Below, piece by piece: positions 1 to 11,450 of a stretch of DNA of 38,843 nucleotides. Made by a program: the position numbers and the translations under genes. The notes under the pieces are model-generated. The model searched no databases. It had not been told where the DNA came from and was given only the letters and a program-made list of their open reading frames with translations. The stretch comes from Mycobacteriaceae bacterium (GTDB lineage Bacteria; Actinomycetota; Actinomycetes; Mycobacteriales; Mycobacteriaceae). Each line of letters begins with the position of its first letter. Position 1 is the stretch's first letter. Location: positions 1-38,843 of the forward strand of contig JAQYQB010000025.1 of assembly GCA_028726465.1 (NCBI GenBank), in the 5' to 3' direction.

Positions 1-1650
1 CCGCGCGGGACCGAAATCAGCGCCAAGTCCTGGGCCACCGAGGCCCCGCTGCGTATGTTGATGAACAACCTGGACCCGGAGGTCGCTGAGCGCCCCGAGG
101 GCCTGGTCGTCTACGGCGGCACCGGCAAGGCCGCCCGCAGCTGGGAAGCCTTCGACGCCATCGTCGACACGCTGCGCGACCTCGAGGCGGACGAGACCCT
201 GCTGGTGCAGTCCGGCAAGCCGGTCGGCGTGTTTAAGACCAACGAGTGGGCCCCGCGCGTGCTGATTGCTAACTCCAACCTGGTCGGCGACTGGGCCAAC
301 TGGGAGCACTTCCGCGAGCTGGAGGCCGAGGGCCTGATGATGTACGGCCAGATGACCGCCGGGTCCTGGATCTACATCGCCACCCAGGGCATCCTGCAGG
401 GCACCTACGAGACCTTCGCGGCCGTGGCCCACAAGCGCTTCGACGGCACGCTCGCCGGCACGCTGACCCTGACCGGCGGCTGCGGCGGCATGGGCGGCGC
501 CCAGCCGCTGGCCGTGACCTTGAACGGCGGCGTGTGCCTCATCGTGGATGTGGACGAGACCCGCCTCAAGCGCCGCCAGTCCAAGCGCTACCTCGACGAG
601 GTAGTCACCGACCTGGACGAGGCCCTCAAGCTGACCCTGGCCGCCAAGGAAGAAAAGCGCGCCCTGTCCGTGGGCCTGGTTGGCAACGCCGCGGAGGTCT
701 TCCCCGAGATCCTCCGCCGCCAGCAGGCCGGCGAGCTGACGGTGGACGTGGTCACCGACCAGACCTCCGCCCACGATCCGCTCAGCTACCTGCCCACCGA
801 GAGCACCGTGGCGGACTGGCACACCGAGGCCCAGGCCGACCCGACCACCTTCACCAAGAAGTCCCGCGAGTCCATGGCCCGCCAGGTCCAGGCCATGGTC
901 GAATTCCAGGACGCCGGCGCCGAGGTCTTCGACTACGGCAACTCCATCCGCGACGAGGCCCGCCACGCCGGCTACACCCGCGCCTTCGAGTTCCCGGGCT
1001 TCGTCCCGGCCTATATCCGCCCGCTGTTCTGCGAGGGCCTGGGCCCGTTCCGTTGGGCCGCGCTGTCCGGCGACCCGGAAGACATCAAGGTCACCGACCA
1101 GGCGCTTAAGGAGCTCTTCCCGGACAACGAGCACCTGCACAACTGGCTGGATGCTGCCGAGGAATACGTCGAGTTCGAGGGCCTGCCGGCGCGCATTTGC
1201 TGGCTGGGCTACAACGAGCGCCACAAGGCCGGCCTGCGGTTTAACGAGCTCGTCGCCGAGGGCAAGATCTCCGCGCCGATCGTTATCGGCCGCGACCACC
1301 TGGACTCCGGTTCCGTCGCCTCGCCGTACCGCGAGACCGAGGCCATGCTGGACGGCACCGATGCCGTGGCCGACTGGCCGCTGCTCAACGCCATGACCGC
1401 CGTGTCCTCCGGCGCGACCTGGGTTTCCATCCACCACGGCGGCGGCGTCGGGATGGGCCGCTCCATCCACGCCGGCCAGGTCAGCGTCGCCGACGGCACC
1501 GAGCTGGCCGCCGCCAAGCTGCGCTCGGTGCTCACCAACGACCCGGGCATGGGCGTTATCCGCCACGTGGACGCGGGCTACACTCGGGCCCAGGAAGTCG
1601 CCGAGGAGCGCGGGGTGCGCATCCCGATGGAGTTCAAGGCCCGCGACTAG
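1..1650 (+). CDS. hutU: Urocanate hydratase, 5' end outside window
   Basis: Urocanase converts urocanate to 4-imidazolone-5-propionate in cytosolic histidine degradation, using a tightly bound NAD+. The frame is open from base 1 ([19 protein letters not shown]) and matches the conserved region ahead of the first internal ATG at 55, so the true start lies upstream and only a short N-terminus is missing. Visible family signatures are the glycine-rich NAD-binding stretch [16 protein letters not shown], the segment ARICWLGY holding the active-site cysteine, the [16 protein letters not shown] block and [16 protein letters not shown] near the C-terminus. The gene ends 54 nt before hutI on the same strand, so the two are probably cotranscribed. 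No hutH or hutG is visible in the window. The assignment is very secure. Confidence 0.96.
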   Translation, partial: PRGTEISAKSWATEAPLRMLMNNLDPEVAERPEGLVVYGGTGKAARSWEAFDAIVDTLRDLEADETLLVQSGKPVGVFKTNEWAPRVLIANSNLVGDWANWEHFRELEAEGLMMYGQMTAGSWIYIATQGILQGTYETFAAVAHKRFDGTLAGTLTLTGGCGGMGGAQPLAVTLNGGVCLIVDVDETRLKRRQSKRYLDEVVTDLDEALKLTLAAKEEKRALSVGLVGNAAEVFPEILRRQQAGELTVDVVTDQTSAHDPLSYLPTESTVADWHTEAQADPTTFTKKSRESMARQVQAMVEFQDAGAEVFDYGNSIRDEARHAGYTRAFEFPGFVPAYIRPLFCEGLGPFRWAALSGDPEDIKVTDQALKELFPDNEHLHNWLDAAEEYVEFEGLPARICWLGYNERHKAGLRFNELVAEGKISAPIVIGRDHLDSGSVASPYRETEAMLDGTDAVADWPLLNAMTAVSSGATWVSIHHGGGVGMGRSIHAGQVSVADGTELAAAKLRSVLTNDPGMGVIRHVDAGYTRAQEVAEERGVRIPMEFKARD

Positions 1651-1704
1651 GTATAAAGCCCCGTTCCCTTTGCCGACCACGCCCGTTCCAGAAAGGTATG
1701 ACGC

Positions 1705-2904
1705 ATGACCAAGGTATTCCGCAATATTTCCGAGCTCCGCACGGTAGCCGAAGCTGGCACCATTACCGACGCCGCGCTGGTGTCTGACGACGCCGGCACC
1801 ATCGCCTGGGTCGGCCCCGCGGCCGAGTTGCCCGGAGAATACGCAGACGCCGAGACCGTCGACCTGGGCGGGCGGGCCGTGCTGCCCGGCTGGGTGGACT
1901 CCCACACCCACATGGTCTTCGACGGCAACCGCGCCGAGGAATTCGAGGCCCGGATGGCCGGCGGCGACTACGCGGCCGGCGGAATCGCGGTGACCATGGA
2001 GGCCACCCGCTCGGCCGGCGCGGAGCGGCTGAGCCAGTTGGTCCGCGAGCGCGTGGCCGCCGGGCACGCGGGCGGCACCACGACGTTCGAGACCAAGACC
2101 GGCTACGGCCTGGACGTGGATTCTGAGGTCGAGGCCGCCCGGGTGGCTAGCCAGTACGTCGACGAAGTGACCTTCCTCGGCGCGCACCTGGTGCCGCCGG
2201 GGCAGGAGGCCGAGGCCTACGTCGAGCAGGTCGTCGGGCCGATGCTAGATAAGGTTGCGCCCTATGCCGGCTGGATCGACGTCTTCTGCGAGCGCGGCGC
2301 CTTCAACGAGGAACAGTCCCGCCGGGTCCTGGAGGCCGGCCGCGACGCCGGGCTGGGCCTGCGCGTGCACGGCAACCAGCTGGGGGAGGGCCCGGGCGTG
2401 GCGCTGGCCGTCGAGCTCGGCGCCGCCTCCGTCGACCACGTCAACTACCTAAGCGACGACGATATTGCGCGCCTGGCGGATTCGGAGACCGTCGCGACCA
2501 TGCTGCCGGCCTGCGATCTGTCCACCCGGCAGCCGCTCGCGCCGGGCCGCAAGCTCATCGACGCTGGCGTGACCGTCGCGATTGCCTCCAACCTGAACCC
2601 GGGCACCAGCTACACCTCCTCGATGAATTTCTGCGTGACCACGGCGGTGCTCCAGCAGCACCTAAGCCTGGACGAGGCCATCGCCGCGGCCACCCTGGGC
2701 GGGGCGAAGGCGCTGCGCCGGCAGGCGGTCTCGGGAGGCAAGGACGCCGCCGGTCGCCCGGCCAAGGGCCAGCTGGTGGTCGGCGCGGCCGCGGACTTGC
2801 ACGTCCTGACCGCGGAAAACGCCATTAATCTGGCGTACCGCCCGGGCATGCCGGCCACGTGGCGCACCTATGTCGGCGGGGAATTGGCCGCCGAGAATAA
2901 CTAG
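1705..2904 (+). CDS. hutI: Imidazolonepropionase
   Basis: HutI hydrolyses 4-imidazolone-5-propionate to N-formimino-L-glutamate, the step after HutU. The 399-aa length is normal for this amidohydrolase-fold metalloenzyme. The metal site begins with the HxH of SHTHMVFDGNRAEEF, followed by KTGYGLDVDSE, the HGNQLGEGPG block with a metal-binding His, and DHVNYLS. In the C-terminal metal-ligand block, where many bacterial HutI read T-D-x-N-P-G, this protein reads ASNLNPGTSYTSS, with Asn in the expected Asp position. This may be a lineage feature. An AGAAAGG Shine-Dalgarno at about 1690-1697 precedes the ATG. It is the last hut gene here; no clear terminator follows before the helicase promoter. 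Confidence 0.95.
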   Translation: MTKVFRNISELRTVAEAGTITDAALVSDDAGTIAWVGPAAELPGEYADAETVDLGGRAVLPGWVDSHTHMVFDGNRAEEFEARMAGGDYAAGGIAVTMEATRSAGAERLSQLVRERVAAGHAGGTTTFETKTGYGLDVDSEVEAARVASQYVDEVTFLGAHLVPPGQEAEAYVEQVVGPMLDKVAPYAGWIDVFCERGAFNEEQSRRVLEAGRDAGLGLRVHGNQLGEGPGVALAVELGAASVDHVNYLSDDDIARLADSETVATMLPACDLSTRQPLAPGRKLIDAGVTVAIASNLNPGTSYTSSMNFCVTTAVLQQHLSLDEAIAAATLGGAKALRRQAVSGGKDAAGRPAKGQLVVGAAADLHVLTAENAINLAYRPGMPATWRTYVGGELAAENN

Positions 2905-2948
2905 CCCCACCGGCGGCAACGCGCCGGGGGCTTGCCCCAATGGTGTTT

Positions 2949-2978
2949 GCCCGCCCATTAGCGTAATGTTGGGCGGGC
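2949..2978 (+). promoter_or_regulatory. Leaderless-type promoter of the DEAD-box gene inside a 9-bp inverted repeat
   Basis: A TAATGT -10-like box (2964-2969) lies 10 nt before the ATG at 2980, and no Shine-Dalgarno is visible, so transcription may begin at or next to the start codon. The box lies in the loop and right flank of a perfect inverted repeat: GCCCGCCCA (2949-2957) and TGGGCGGGC (2970-2978), separated by 12 nt. The repeat could be an operator or the remains of a hut terminator, although no T-run follows. The function is inferred. Confidence 0.45.
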
Positions 2979-2979
2979 A

Positions 2980-4953
2980 ATGAGCATTACCGATAACGCC
3001 ACCGGCGGCGTCAACGAGCCGGAAGAATTTTCTCAACAGTCGGAATCTCAGGACAACGCGCAAGGTGTGGCAGCAGAGGCTGCGAAGAACACCGGGGCTG
3101 CGCAAGCTTCTGAGGGCGCCGGCGCCGAATCCCAGGATTCGGCCAAAGACAACTCCCAGGGGTTTGACGGCCTAGGCCTGCCAAGCGAAGTGCTTGACGC
3201 CGTGGCCAGCGTTGGTTTCACCACCCCTTCGCCAATCCAAGCGGAAACCATCCCGATCTTGATGGAAGGCCGCGACGTGGTCGGCCTCGCCCAGACCGGT
3301 ACCGGCAAGACGGCGGCCTTCGCGCTGCCGATCCTCGCCCGCATCGACGAGCAGGCCCGCCACCCGCAGGCCCTCGTGCTCGCGCCGACGCGCGAGCTGG
3401 CCCTGCAGGTTGCCGATTCCTTCCAGTCCTTCGCGGATCACCTGGGCAACATCGAGGTCCTGCCGATCTACGGCGGTCAGGCCTACGGCATCCAGCTGTC
3501 CGGCCTGCGCCGCGGCGCCCAGATCATCGTCGGCACCCCGGGCCGTGTCATCGACCACCTGGAGAAGGGCTCGCTGGACCTGTCCCAGCTGCGCTTCCTG
3601 GTCCTCGACGAGGCCGACGAGATGCTGAACATGGGCTTCCAGGAAGACGTCGAGCGCATCCTGGAAGACACCCCGGACAACAAACAGGTCGCGCTGTTCT
3701 CGGCCACCATGCCCAACAGCATCCGCCGCCTGTCCAAGCAGTACCTGGATAACCCGGCCGAGGTGACCGTCAAGTCCGAGCGCCGCACCAACGACAACAT
3801 CAAGCAGCGCTTCCTGCTGACCCCGCACCGCGCGAAGATGGACGCGTTCACCCGGATCCTCGAGGTCACGGACTACGACGCCATCATCGTCTTCTGCCGG
3901 ACCAAGCACGAGACCGAAGAGGTCGCCGAAAAGCTGTCCGATGCCGGCTATTCCGCCGCCGCCATCAACGGCGACATCGCGCAGAACCAGCGCGAGCGCA
4001 CCGTGGATCAGCTCAAGGACGGCCGCCTGGACATCCTGGTGGCTACCGACGTGGCCGCCCGCGGCCTGGACGTCGAGCGCATCACCCACGTGGTCAACTA
4101 CGACATCCCGAACGACACCGAGTCTTACGTGCACCGCATCGGCCGCACCGGCCGTGCCGGCCGCACCGGCGAGGCCATCCTGTTCGTCACCCCGCGCGAG
4201 CGGCGCATGCTGCGCTCCATCGAGCGGGTGACCAACGCCCGCCTGGAGGAGATGGAGCTGCCGACCGTCGACGAGGTCAACGTCAAGCGCAAGGAGAAGT
4301 TCGCGCAGTCCATCACGGAGACCCTGGGCGACAAGCAGATGGAGCTCTTCCGCGGCCTGGTCCGCAAGTACTCCGAGGTCAACAACGTCGGCATGGACGA
4401 CATCGCCGCTTCCCTGGCCGTGCAGCTGCAGGCCGGCTCCGACTTCCTGATGAAGGAACAGCCGGTGAGCAAGAAGGACAAGCGCGACAAGGAGCGCTTC
4501 CGCCGCGACGATCGTGGCGACCGCGGCGACAAGCGCGGCGGCCGCTTTAGGGATCGCGACCGGGACCGCGACCGCGGGCCGAAGCGCCCGGACGGCGACT
4601 TCGAGACCTACCGCCTGGACGTCGGCAAGCGCCAGAACGTCCGCCCGGGTGCCATCGTGGGCGCCATCGCCAACGAGGGCGGCCTGTCGTCGAAGGACTT
4701 CGGCCGTATCACCATCGCGGTGGGCCACACCTTGGTCGACCTGCCGAAGAACTTGGACCCGGCCGTGCTGGATCGGTTGAAGGACACCCGTATTTCCGGG
4801 CAGCTCATCAACATCCAGAAGGACACTGGGCGCCCGCCGCGCCGCGGCTTCCACCGCGACGATAACCGCGACAACCGCGATAACCGCGGGGGCCGCCGCC
4901 GCGAGGGTGGCCGCCGGGGCGACAAGGGCGGTCGCGGCCGCTGGCGCGACTAG
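2980..4953 (+). CDS. deaD: DEAD-box ATP-dependent RNA helicase, DeaD/CsdA type
   Basis: This cytosolic ATP-dependent RNA helicase of 657 aa probably acts in ribosome assembly, mRNA turnover and cold adaptation, as known for DeaD/CsdA proteins. Residues 1-50 are a low-complexity acidic, Gln/Ala-rich extension. The Q motif (GFTTPSPIQAETIP) follows, then motif I AQTGTGKT (about 103-110), PTRELALQ, TPGR, DEAD (210-213), SAT, VATDVAARGLDV and HRIGRTGRAGRTG. An Arg/Asp/Gly-rich linker covers about 500-535. A DbpA-type RRM-like RNA-binding domain follows, from YRLDVGKRQNVRPG to SGQLINIQKD, and the protein ends in an RGG-like basic tail. The ATG at 2980 fits a leaderless start. The gene stands alone between hutI and a nuclease gene. 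Confidence 0.93.
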   Translation: MSITDNATGGVNEPEEFSQQSESQDNAQGVAAEAAKNTGAAQASEGAGAESQDSAKDNSQGFDGLGLPSEVLDAVASVGFTTPSPIQAETIPILMEGRDVVGLAQTGTGKTAAFALPILARIDEQARHPQALVLAPTRELALQVADSFQSFADHLGNIEVLPIYGGQAYGIQLSGLRRGAQIIVGTPGRVIDHLEKGSLDLSQLRFLVLDEADEMLNMGFQEDVERILEDTPDNKQVALFSATMPNSIRRLSKQYLDNPAEVTVKSERRTNDNIKQRFLLTPHRAKMDAFTRILEVTDYDAIIVFCRTKHETEEVAEKLSDAGYSAAAINGDIAQNQRERTVDQLKDGRLDILVATDVAARGLDVERITHVVNYDIPNDTESYVHRIGRTGRAGRTGEAILFVTPRERRMLRSIERVTNARLEEMELPTVDEVNVKRKEKFAQSITETLGDKQMELFRGLVRKYSEVNNVGMDDIAASLAVQLQAGSDFLMKEQPVSKKDKRDKERFRRDDRGDRGDKRGGRFRDRDRDRDRGPKRPDGDFETYRLDVGKRQNVRPGAIVGAIANEGGLSSKDFGRITIAVGHTLVDLPKNLDPAVLDRLKDTRISGQLINIQKDTGRPPRRGFHRDDNRDNRDNRGGRRREGGRRGDKGGRGRWRD

Positions 4954-4982
4954 TGCGCTGACCGGCCCTAAGCCAGCTAAGG

Positions 4983-5038
4983 AACCACAGGAAACCTGGC
5001 GCAGTCTATAAAGGCATGCGCCAACGCTTCCTGTGGTT
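4983..5038 (+). repeat. 11-bp inverted repeat bracketing the nuclease start codon
   Basis: AACCACAGGAA (4983-4993) and TTCCTGTGGTT (5028-5038) form a perfect 11-bp inverted repeat with a 34-nt spacer. The spacer holds the AAAGG ribosome-binding-like sequence and the ATG at 5016. If both arms are in the mRNA they would close a loop around the start codon. If transcription begins within the spacer the pair could instead be an operator. Confidence 0.5.
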
Positions 5039-5654
5039 TCTTTGTCTGTGCACCCTGCTCTATCTCTGCGGGCAGGTGGCCCCTTACCTACAGCCGGAGG
5101 AAGACGACGGTCTCCCAGAACTGGGCGCCAGCCTGGAGCGGGTGGAGCCGGTCGAGCAGCGCCAGCGCGTGCTGGGCTACGAGCGCGAGGCCTTCGGCGC
5201 CGGGTGGGGCCCGGCCCCAAGCTCGGCGTGCACCACCCGGGAGGTCGCCATTATGGAACAGGCCATGCAGCTGCGCCGCAGCGGGGCGTGCGGGATTAGC
5301 CGCGGCAGCCTCTACGACCCCTACGCCGGGGAGGAGGTGCCCCTGCGCCGCGGCGACGTCCCGGTGGAGGTAGACCACGTCTTCCCGCTCTCTGCCGCGT
5401 GGGATCTGGGCGCGCACAGCTGGTCGGCGCAGCGGCGGCAGGATTTCGCTAATGATCCGCTCAACCTGGTGGTGACCCGGGACGAGGTCAACCGCGACAA
5501 GTCCGACGACCTGCCGGCCCGGTGGCTGCCGCCGGCGGTGGGGCAGCGTTGCTGGTACGTGCGGCGGCTGGCGGCCGTCGCCGCGAAATACGGCCTGCCC
5601 CTGCCGCGGCGGGACGTAAAGGTCATGCGGGCGCAGTGCCGGTTGATCATTTGA
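5016..5654 (+). CDS. Exported or membrane-anchored HNH nuclease (DUF1524/GmrSD-type)
   Basis: This 212-aa predicted metal-dependent endonuclease has an N-terminal hydrophobic segment (about residues 4-25, RFLWFLCLCTLLYLCGQVA). The segment would act as a signal peptide or membrane anchor and place the catalytic domain outside the membrane. The betabeta-alpha-metal core shows VEVDHVFPLSAAWDLGA with D120-H121, then FANDPLNLVVTRDEVNRDK, and the typical closing motif DLPARWLPP. This Asp-His/Asn/Asn-Arg-x-Lys pattern is that of the HNH family seen in secreted actinobacterial nucleases and in the GmrSD C-terminus. The Cys residues could form extracytoplasmic disulfides. The substrate could be extracellular DNA used as a nutrient; that role is inference. 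No partner gene is evident nearby. Confidence 0.8.
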   Translation: MRQRFLWFLCLCTLLYLCGQVAPYLQPEEDDGLPELGASLERVEPVEQRQRVLGYEREAFGAGWGPAPSSACTTREVAIMEQAMQLRRSGACGISRGSLYDPYAGEEVPLRRGDVPVEVDHVFPLSAAWDLGAHSWSAQRRQDFANDPLNLVVTRDEVNRDKSDDLPARWLPPAVGQRCWYVRRLAAVAAKYGLPLPRRDVKVMRAQCRLII

Positions 5655-5679
5655 CCCGAATTAACGATAGGGTTAACTG
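5651..5679 (+). promoter_or_regulatory. Possible promoter with small inverted repeat
   Basis: TTGACC (5651-5656) and TAACTG (5674-5679) are spaced by 17 nt and could be -35 and -10 boxes for the membrane-protein gene at 5775. The short inverted repeat TTAAC (5661-5665)/GTTAA (5672-5676) lies within the spacer. The -35 overlaps the stop codon of the nuclease gene. Support is weak, from box matching only. Confidence 0.3.
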
Positions 5680-5774
5680 CGGAAGCCGTGTCCCATGCAC
5701 GGTGATTTTCCTATGAGCGGCGCTTTTACTTAGCCGTCGCAAAAACCCGTGAGAAAGGTTCTGGAGCAACTTTT

Positions 5775-6218
5775 ATGACTTCTTTGTTCATCGCCGCGCA
5801 CGTGATTGCCGCGATTTTGCTGTTGGGCCCGGTCACCGTGGCGACGTCGCAGTTCGGCCCGCAGATGCTGAAGGCCGCCGAGGGCGACGACAAGGCGCTT
5901 GGCGCCACGCGTACCCTGCACAACATCACTAATTCCTACGGCTATATCTCCGCGATCGTGCCGATTTTGGGTATCGCCGTCTTCCTGATGGATATGTCCA
6001 CCTACGGCACCCAGGGGCAGTTCCACGCGTCCATCCTGCTGGCGATTATCGCCTGGGCGCTGCTGTTCTTCCTCATCATCCCGCGCCAGAAGAAGGCCAT
6101 GGCCGCCCTAGCCGGTGAGGGCACCACCGATTTCGCCAAGGACAAGAAGCAGCTGGCCATGTTCAGCGGCATCTTCAACCTGCTGTGGGTTGTTATCGCC
6201 ATCCTGATGTTCCTGTAG
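5775..6218 (+). CDS. Small four-helix membrane protein, DUF2269-like
   Basis: This 147-aa integral membrane protein has four predicted hydrophobic helices, at about residues 2-24, 50-75, 83-105 and 127-147. The N-terminal pattern FIAAHVIAAILLLGPVTVA, with one His in the first helix, resembles the DUF2269 family of predicted integral membrane proteins. No function is established for that family and none can be read from the sequence. The ATG at 5775 is chosen because GGAG (5763-5766) lies 8 nt upstream. A strong bidirectional terminator follows, so this is the last gene of the plus-strand block and probably monocistronic. Family assignment is moderate; membrane location is secure. Confidence 0.75.
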   Translation: MTSLFIAAHVIAAILLLGPVTVATSQFGPQMLKAAEGDDKALGATRTLHNITNSYGYISAIVPILGIAVFLMDMSTYGTQGQFHASILLAIIAWALLFFLIIPRQKKAMAALAGEGTTDFAKDKKQLAMFSGIFNLLWVVIAILMFL

Positions 6219-6240
6219 ACGCCACGGGGCATCGGCAAGC

Positions 6241-6293
6241 AAAAACCCGCCTCCCGGACCGCGCAAGAACGCGGCGGGGAAGGCGGGATTTTT
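6241..6293. terminator. Bidirectional rho-independent terminator
   Basis: The core stem CCCGCCT (6246-6252) pairs with AGGCGGG (6281-6287). The left arm is preceded by AAAAA (6241-6245) and the right arm is followed by ATTTTT. It lies between the convergent membrane-protein and putP genes and would end transcripts from both strands. Confidence 0.8.
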
Positions 6294-6329
6294 CTTATCT
6301 TAGGAGGGCGCCGTGCGGGCTAGGCGGAA

Positions 6330-7895
6330 CTAGTCCTTGACCTGCTTGGCAGCGTCCTCGAAGGCCATCTCGTCGTCCTTGGAGACGATCTTGACCAGGT
6401 CCTCGACCTGGGCGAACTCGTCCTGGACCTCCTTGGGCGGCTGCTTGGTCGCCAGGGAGACCACGACGGTCACGAGGAGCGAGAGGGCGAAGCCCGGGAC
6501 GATCTCGTAGATGGTCTCGGTCAGCGCCGGGACGTTGCCCCAGATGATGGTGGTCAGTGCACCGACAATCATGCCGGCGATGGCGCCGGTGGAGTTGAGT
6601 CGCTTCCAGTACAGGGACAGCAGGACCAGCGGGCCGAAGGCGGCACCGAAGCCGGCCCAGGCGAAGCCGACCAGACCCAGGATGGAATCCGACGGGTTGA
6701 TGGCCAGCAGGGCGGCCACGACGGCCACGGCCACGACCGCGGTACGCGACAGGTTGATGAGCAGATCCTCGGAGAGGTTCTTCTTGGAGAAGATCTTCCA
6801 CAGGTCCTCGATGAGCGAGCTGGCCACGACCAGCAGCTGGGAGGACATGGTGGACATGATGGCGGCCAGAACCGCGGTCAGCACCAGGCCGGCCGGCAGC
6901 GGGTGGAACATGACCTGCGCCATGTCCAGGAAGACGGTCTCGTAGTTCTCCTGGTCCGTGATGGAGTAGTCGTTCTGGGTGAAAAAGACCGTGGCGGACA
7001 GTGCCACGAAGATGGCGCCGAGCACGGACAGGCCCATCCAGGTCACCCCGTAGAAACGGCCCTGGCGGGCATCGGAGGGCTTGCGCAGTGCCATGAAGCG
7101 CACGATGACGTGCGGCTGACCGAAGTAGCCCAGGCCCCAGGCGATATTGCCGATAACCACGCCGGCGGTCACGCCGGAGACGAGGGAGAAGTAGTTCGGG
7201 TTCTCCAGCACGCCGTTGGTGGCGTAGGGGTTCTCTGCGGCGAAGGAGAAGATGTCCGACGGGTTATCCAGGGAGATGATGGCCATGACCGGCACGATGA
7301 TGAGCGAGCAGAACATCAGCAGGCCCTGGACGACGTCCGTGTAGGACACGGCGAGGAAGCCGCCGACGAAGGTGTAGGCGACGGTGACCGCGGCGATGAT
7401 CAGCATGCCGGTCAGGTAGTCGCCGCCGAAGGTGGACTCGAAATAGCGGCCGCCGGAGACCATGCCGGAGGAGACGTAGAAGGTGAAGAAGAAGATGATG
7501 ACCAGCGCGGCGATAATCCGCAGCAGGCGGGACTTGTCGCGCAGGCGGTTTTCGAAGAAGGACGGGATGGTGATGGAGTTCCCGGCCACCTCCGAGTAGG
7601 CGCGCAGACGCGGGGCAACCCACTTCCAGTTAGCCCAGGCGCCGCAGGTCAGGCCGATGGCGATCCAGACCTCGGACATGCCGGTCAGGAAGAGGGCGCC
7701 GGGCAGGCCCATGAGCAGCCAGCCGGACATATCAGAGGCGCCCGCAGACAGGGCCGCTACGAAGGGGTGCAGCCCACGGCCGCCCAGAACGTAGTCGTCG
7801 TATTGATCGGTTTGCTTGTAGCTCCAGTAACCGATGGCGAGCATCGCGAACAGATAAATAATGATCGCGATGACATACCAGGTTGAGGTATCCAC
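6330..7895 (-). CDS. putP: Sodium/proline symporter
   Basis: This is a sodium-coupled proline importer of the SSS (solute:sodium symporter) family, 521 aa, with about 13 transmembrane helices. Signatures include the N-terminal YVIAIIIYLFAMLAIGYWSY, the conserved DMSGWLLMGLPGALF region in helix II, GLGYFGQPHVIVRFMAL, and MSTMSSQLLVVASSLIEDL, where PutP proteins have Na+ site residues. The C-terminal tail is acidic and soluble. The start is a GTG at 7895, because AAGGAG (7906-7901) lies 5 nt upstream and the homology begins there; an upstream in-frame ATG at 7958 would add 21 residues of unlike sequence. The gene is monocistronic, with the terminator at 6241-6293 behind it. Proline can serve as carbon or nitrogen source or osmolyte; no putA is visible nearby. 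Confidence 0.92.
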   Translation of the reverse strand: MDTSTWYVIAIIIYLFAMLAIGYWSYKQTDQYDDYVLGGRGLHPFVAALSAGASDMSGWLLMGLPGALFLTGMSEVWIAIGLTCGAWANWKWVAPRLRAYSEVAGNSITIPSFFENRLRDKSRLLRIIAALVIIFFFTFYVSSGMVSGGRYFESTFGGDYLTGMLIIAAVTVAYTFVGGFLAVSYTDVVQGLLMFCSLIIVPVMAIISLDNPSDIFSFAAENPYATNGVLENPNYFSLVSGVTAGVVIGNIAWGLGYFGQPHVIVRFMALRKPSDARQGRFYGVTWMGLSVLGAIFVALSATVFFTQNDYSITDQENYETVFLDMAQVMFHPLPAGLVLTAVLAAIMSTMSSQLLVVASSLIEDLWKIFSKKNLSEDLLINLSRTAVVAVAVVAALLAINPSDSILGLVGFAWAGFGAAFGPLVLLSLYWKRLNSTGAIAGMIVGALTTIIWGNVPALTETIYEIVPGFALSLLVTVVVSLATKQPPKEVQDEFAQVEDLVKIVSKDDEMAFEDAAKQVKD

Positions 7896-8348
7896 GAAGG
7901 CTCCTTGCAGTAATTGATGTGTAAAAACAGTGCGCCGCCCGGGCGCGATAAAGCTCAAGCGGCCCAGGGGCGGGAAATAACGGTTGCCTACAGAGTCTTT
8001 TCCCAGGTGGTGCCGTGGGAATATGACCTGCGGAACATAACAAGGGTAACGAGACTCACAGAACTGCCCAAGCTATGAAACACGGCGTCACAGGTGCGTG
8101 GCAGGCTTTTGTGAAGCAATGAGGAGGTTCACCACTGTTTATAACGAGACGGTAACAATCCCAGGTGACAGGCGTTCCGGCGTCGTTTGCGCGAAAAAGC
8201 GCCGTTTCCTCCCCTCAAAGGAGGGTAGGCATCCACGCTGGCCAGCGGCCTAGGCGGCCGGCCGGCAGGGTCGGACGGGTCGGGGAGAGCAATCTTTGAC
8301 GCAGGCAGAAAAAGTCGCGTGTCGGCCATCGGTGTTAGACTATTCGGC
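7896..8348. other. Divergent intergenic region putP / SNF2 helicase
   Basis: About 450 bases lie between divergent genes. The only well-supported element is the leaderless-type promoter of the helicase at its right end. A 9-bp direct repeat, TAACGAGAC, occurs at 8047-8055 and 8142-8150. No convincing gene, tRNA or terminator was seen. Confidence 0.6.
8336..8341 (+). promoter_or_regulatory. -10 box of a leaderless SNF2-helicase transcript
   Basis: TAGACT lies exactly 7 nt before the ATG at 8349, and there is no Shine-Dalgarno. This predicts transcription starting at or within a base of the start codon. It decides the start in favour of 8349 over the in-frame GTG at 8319, which lies upstream of this box. 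Confidence 0.6.
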
Positions 8349-11438
<3,090 letters not shown>

Positions 11439-11450
11439 GAGGAGTCGGTC

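Noticed and set aside
3172-5220. 682-codon open frame on the minus strand
   Set aside because: It lies opposite the DEAD-box helicase, is low-complexity Ala/Val/Asp-rich and has no domain; it is a shadow of high-GC codon use.
8047-8150. 9-bp direct repeat TAACGAGAC (8047-8055 and 8142-8150) as an operator pair
   Set aside because: A 9-mer shared once within about 450 nt is close to chance expectation, and the copies show no symmetry.
8119-8253. 44-codon ORF in the putP/helicase intergenic region
   Set aside because: No convincing ribosome-binding site, no domain and Arg-rich composition typical of non-coding high-GC sequence.
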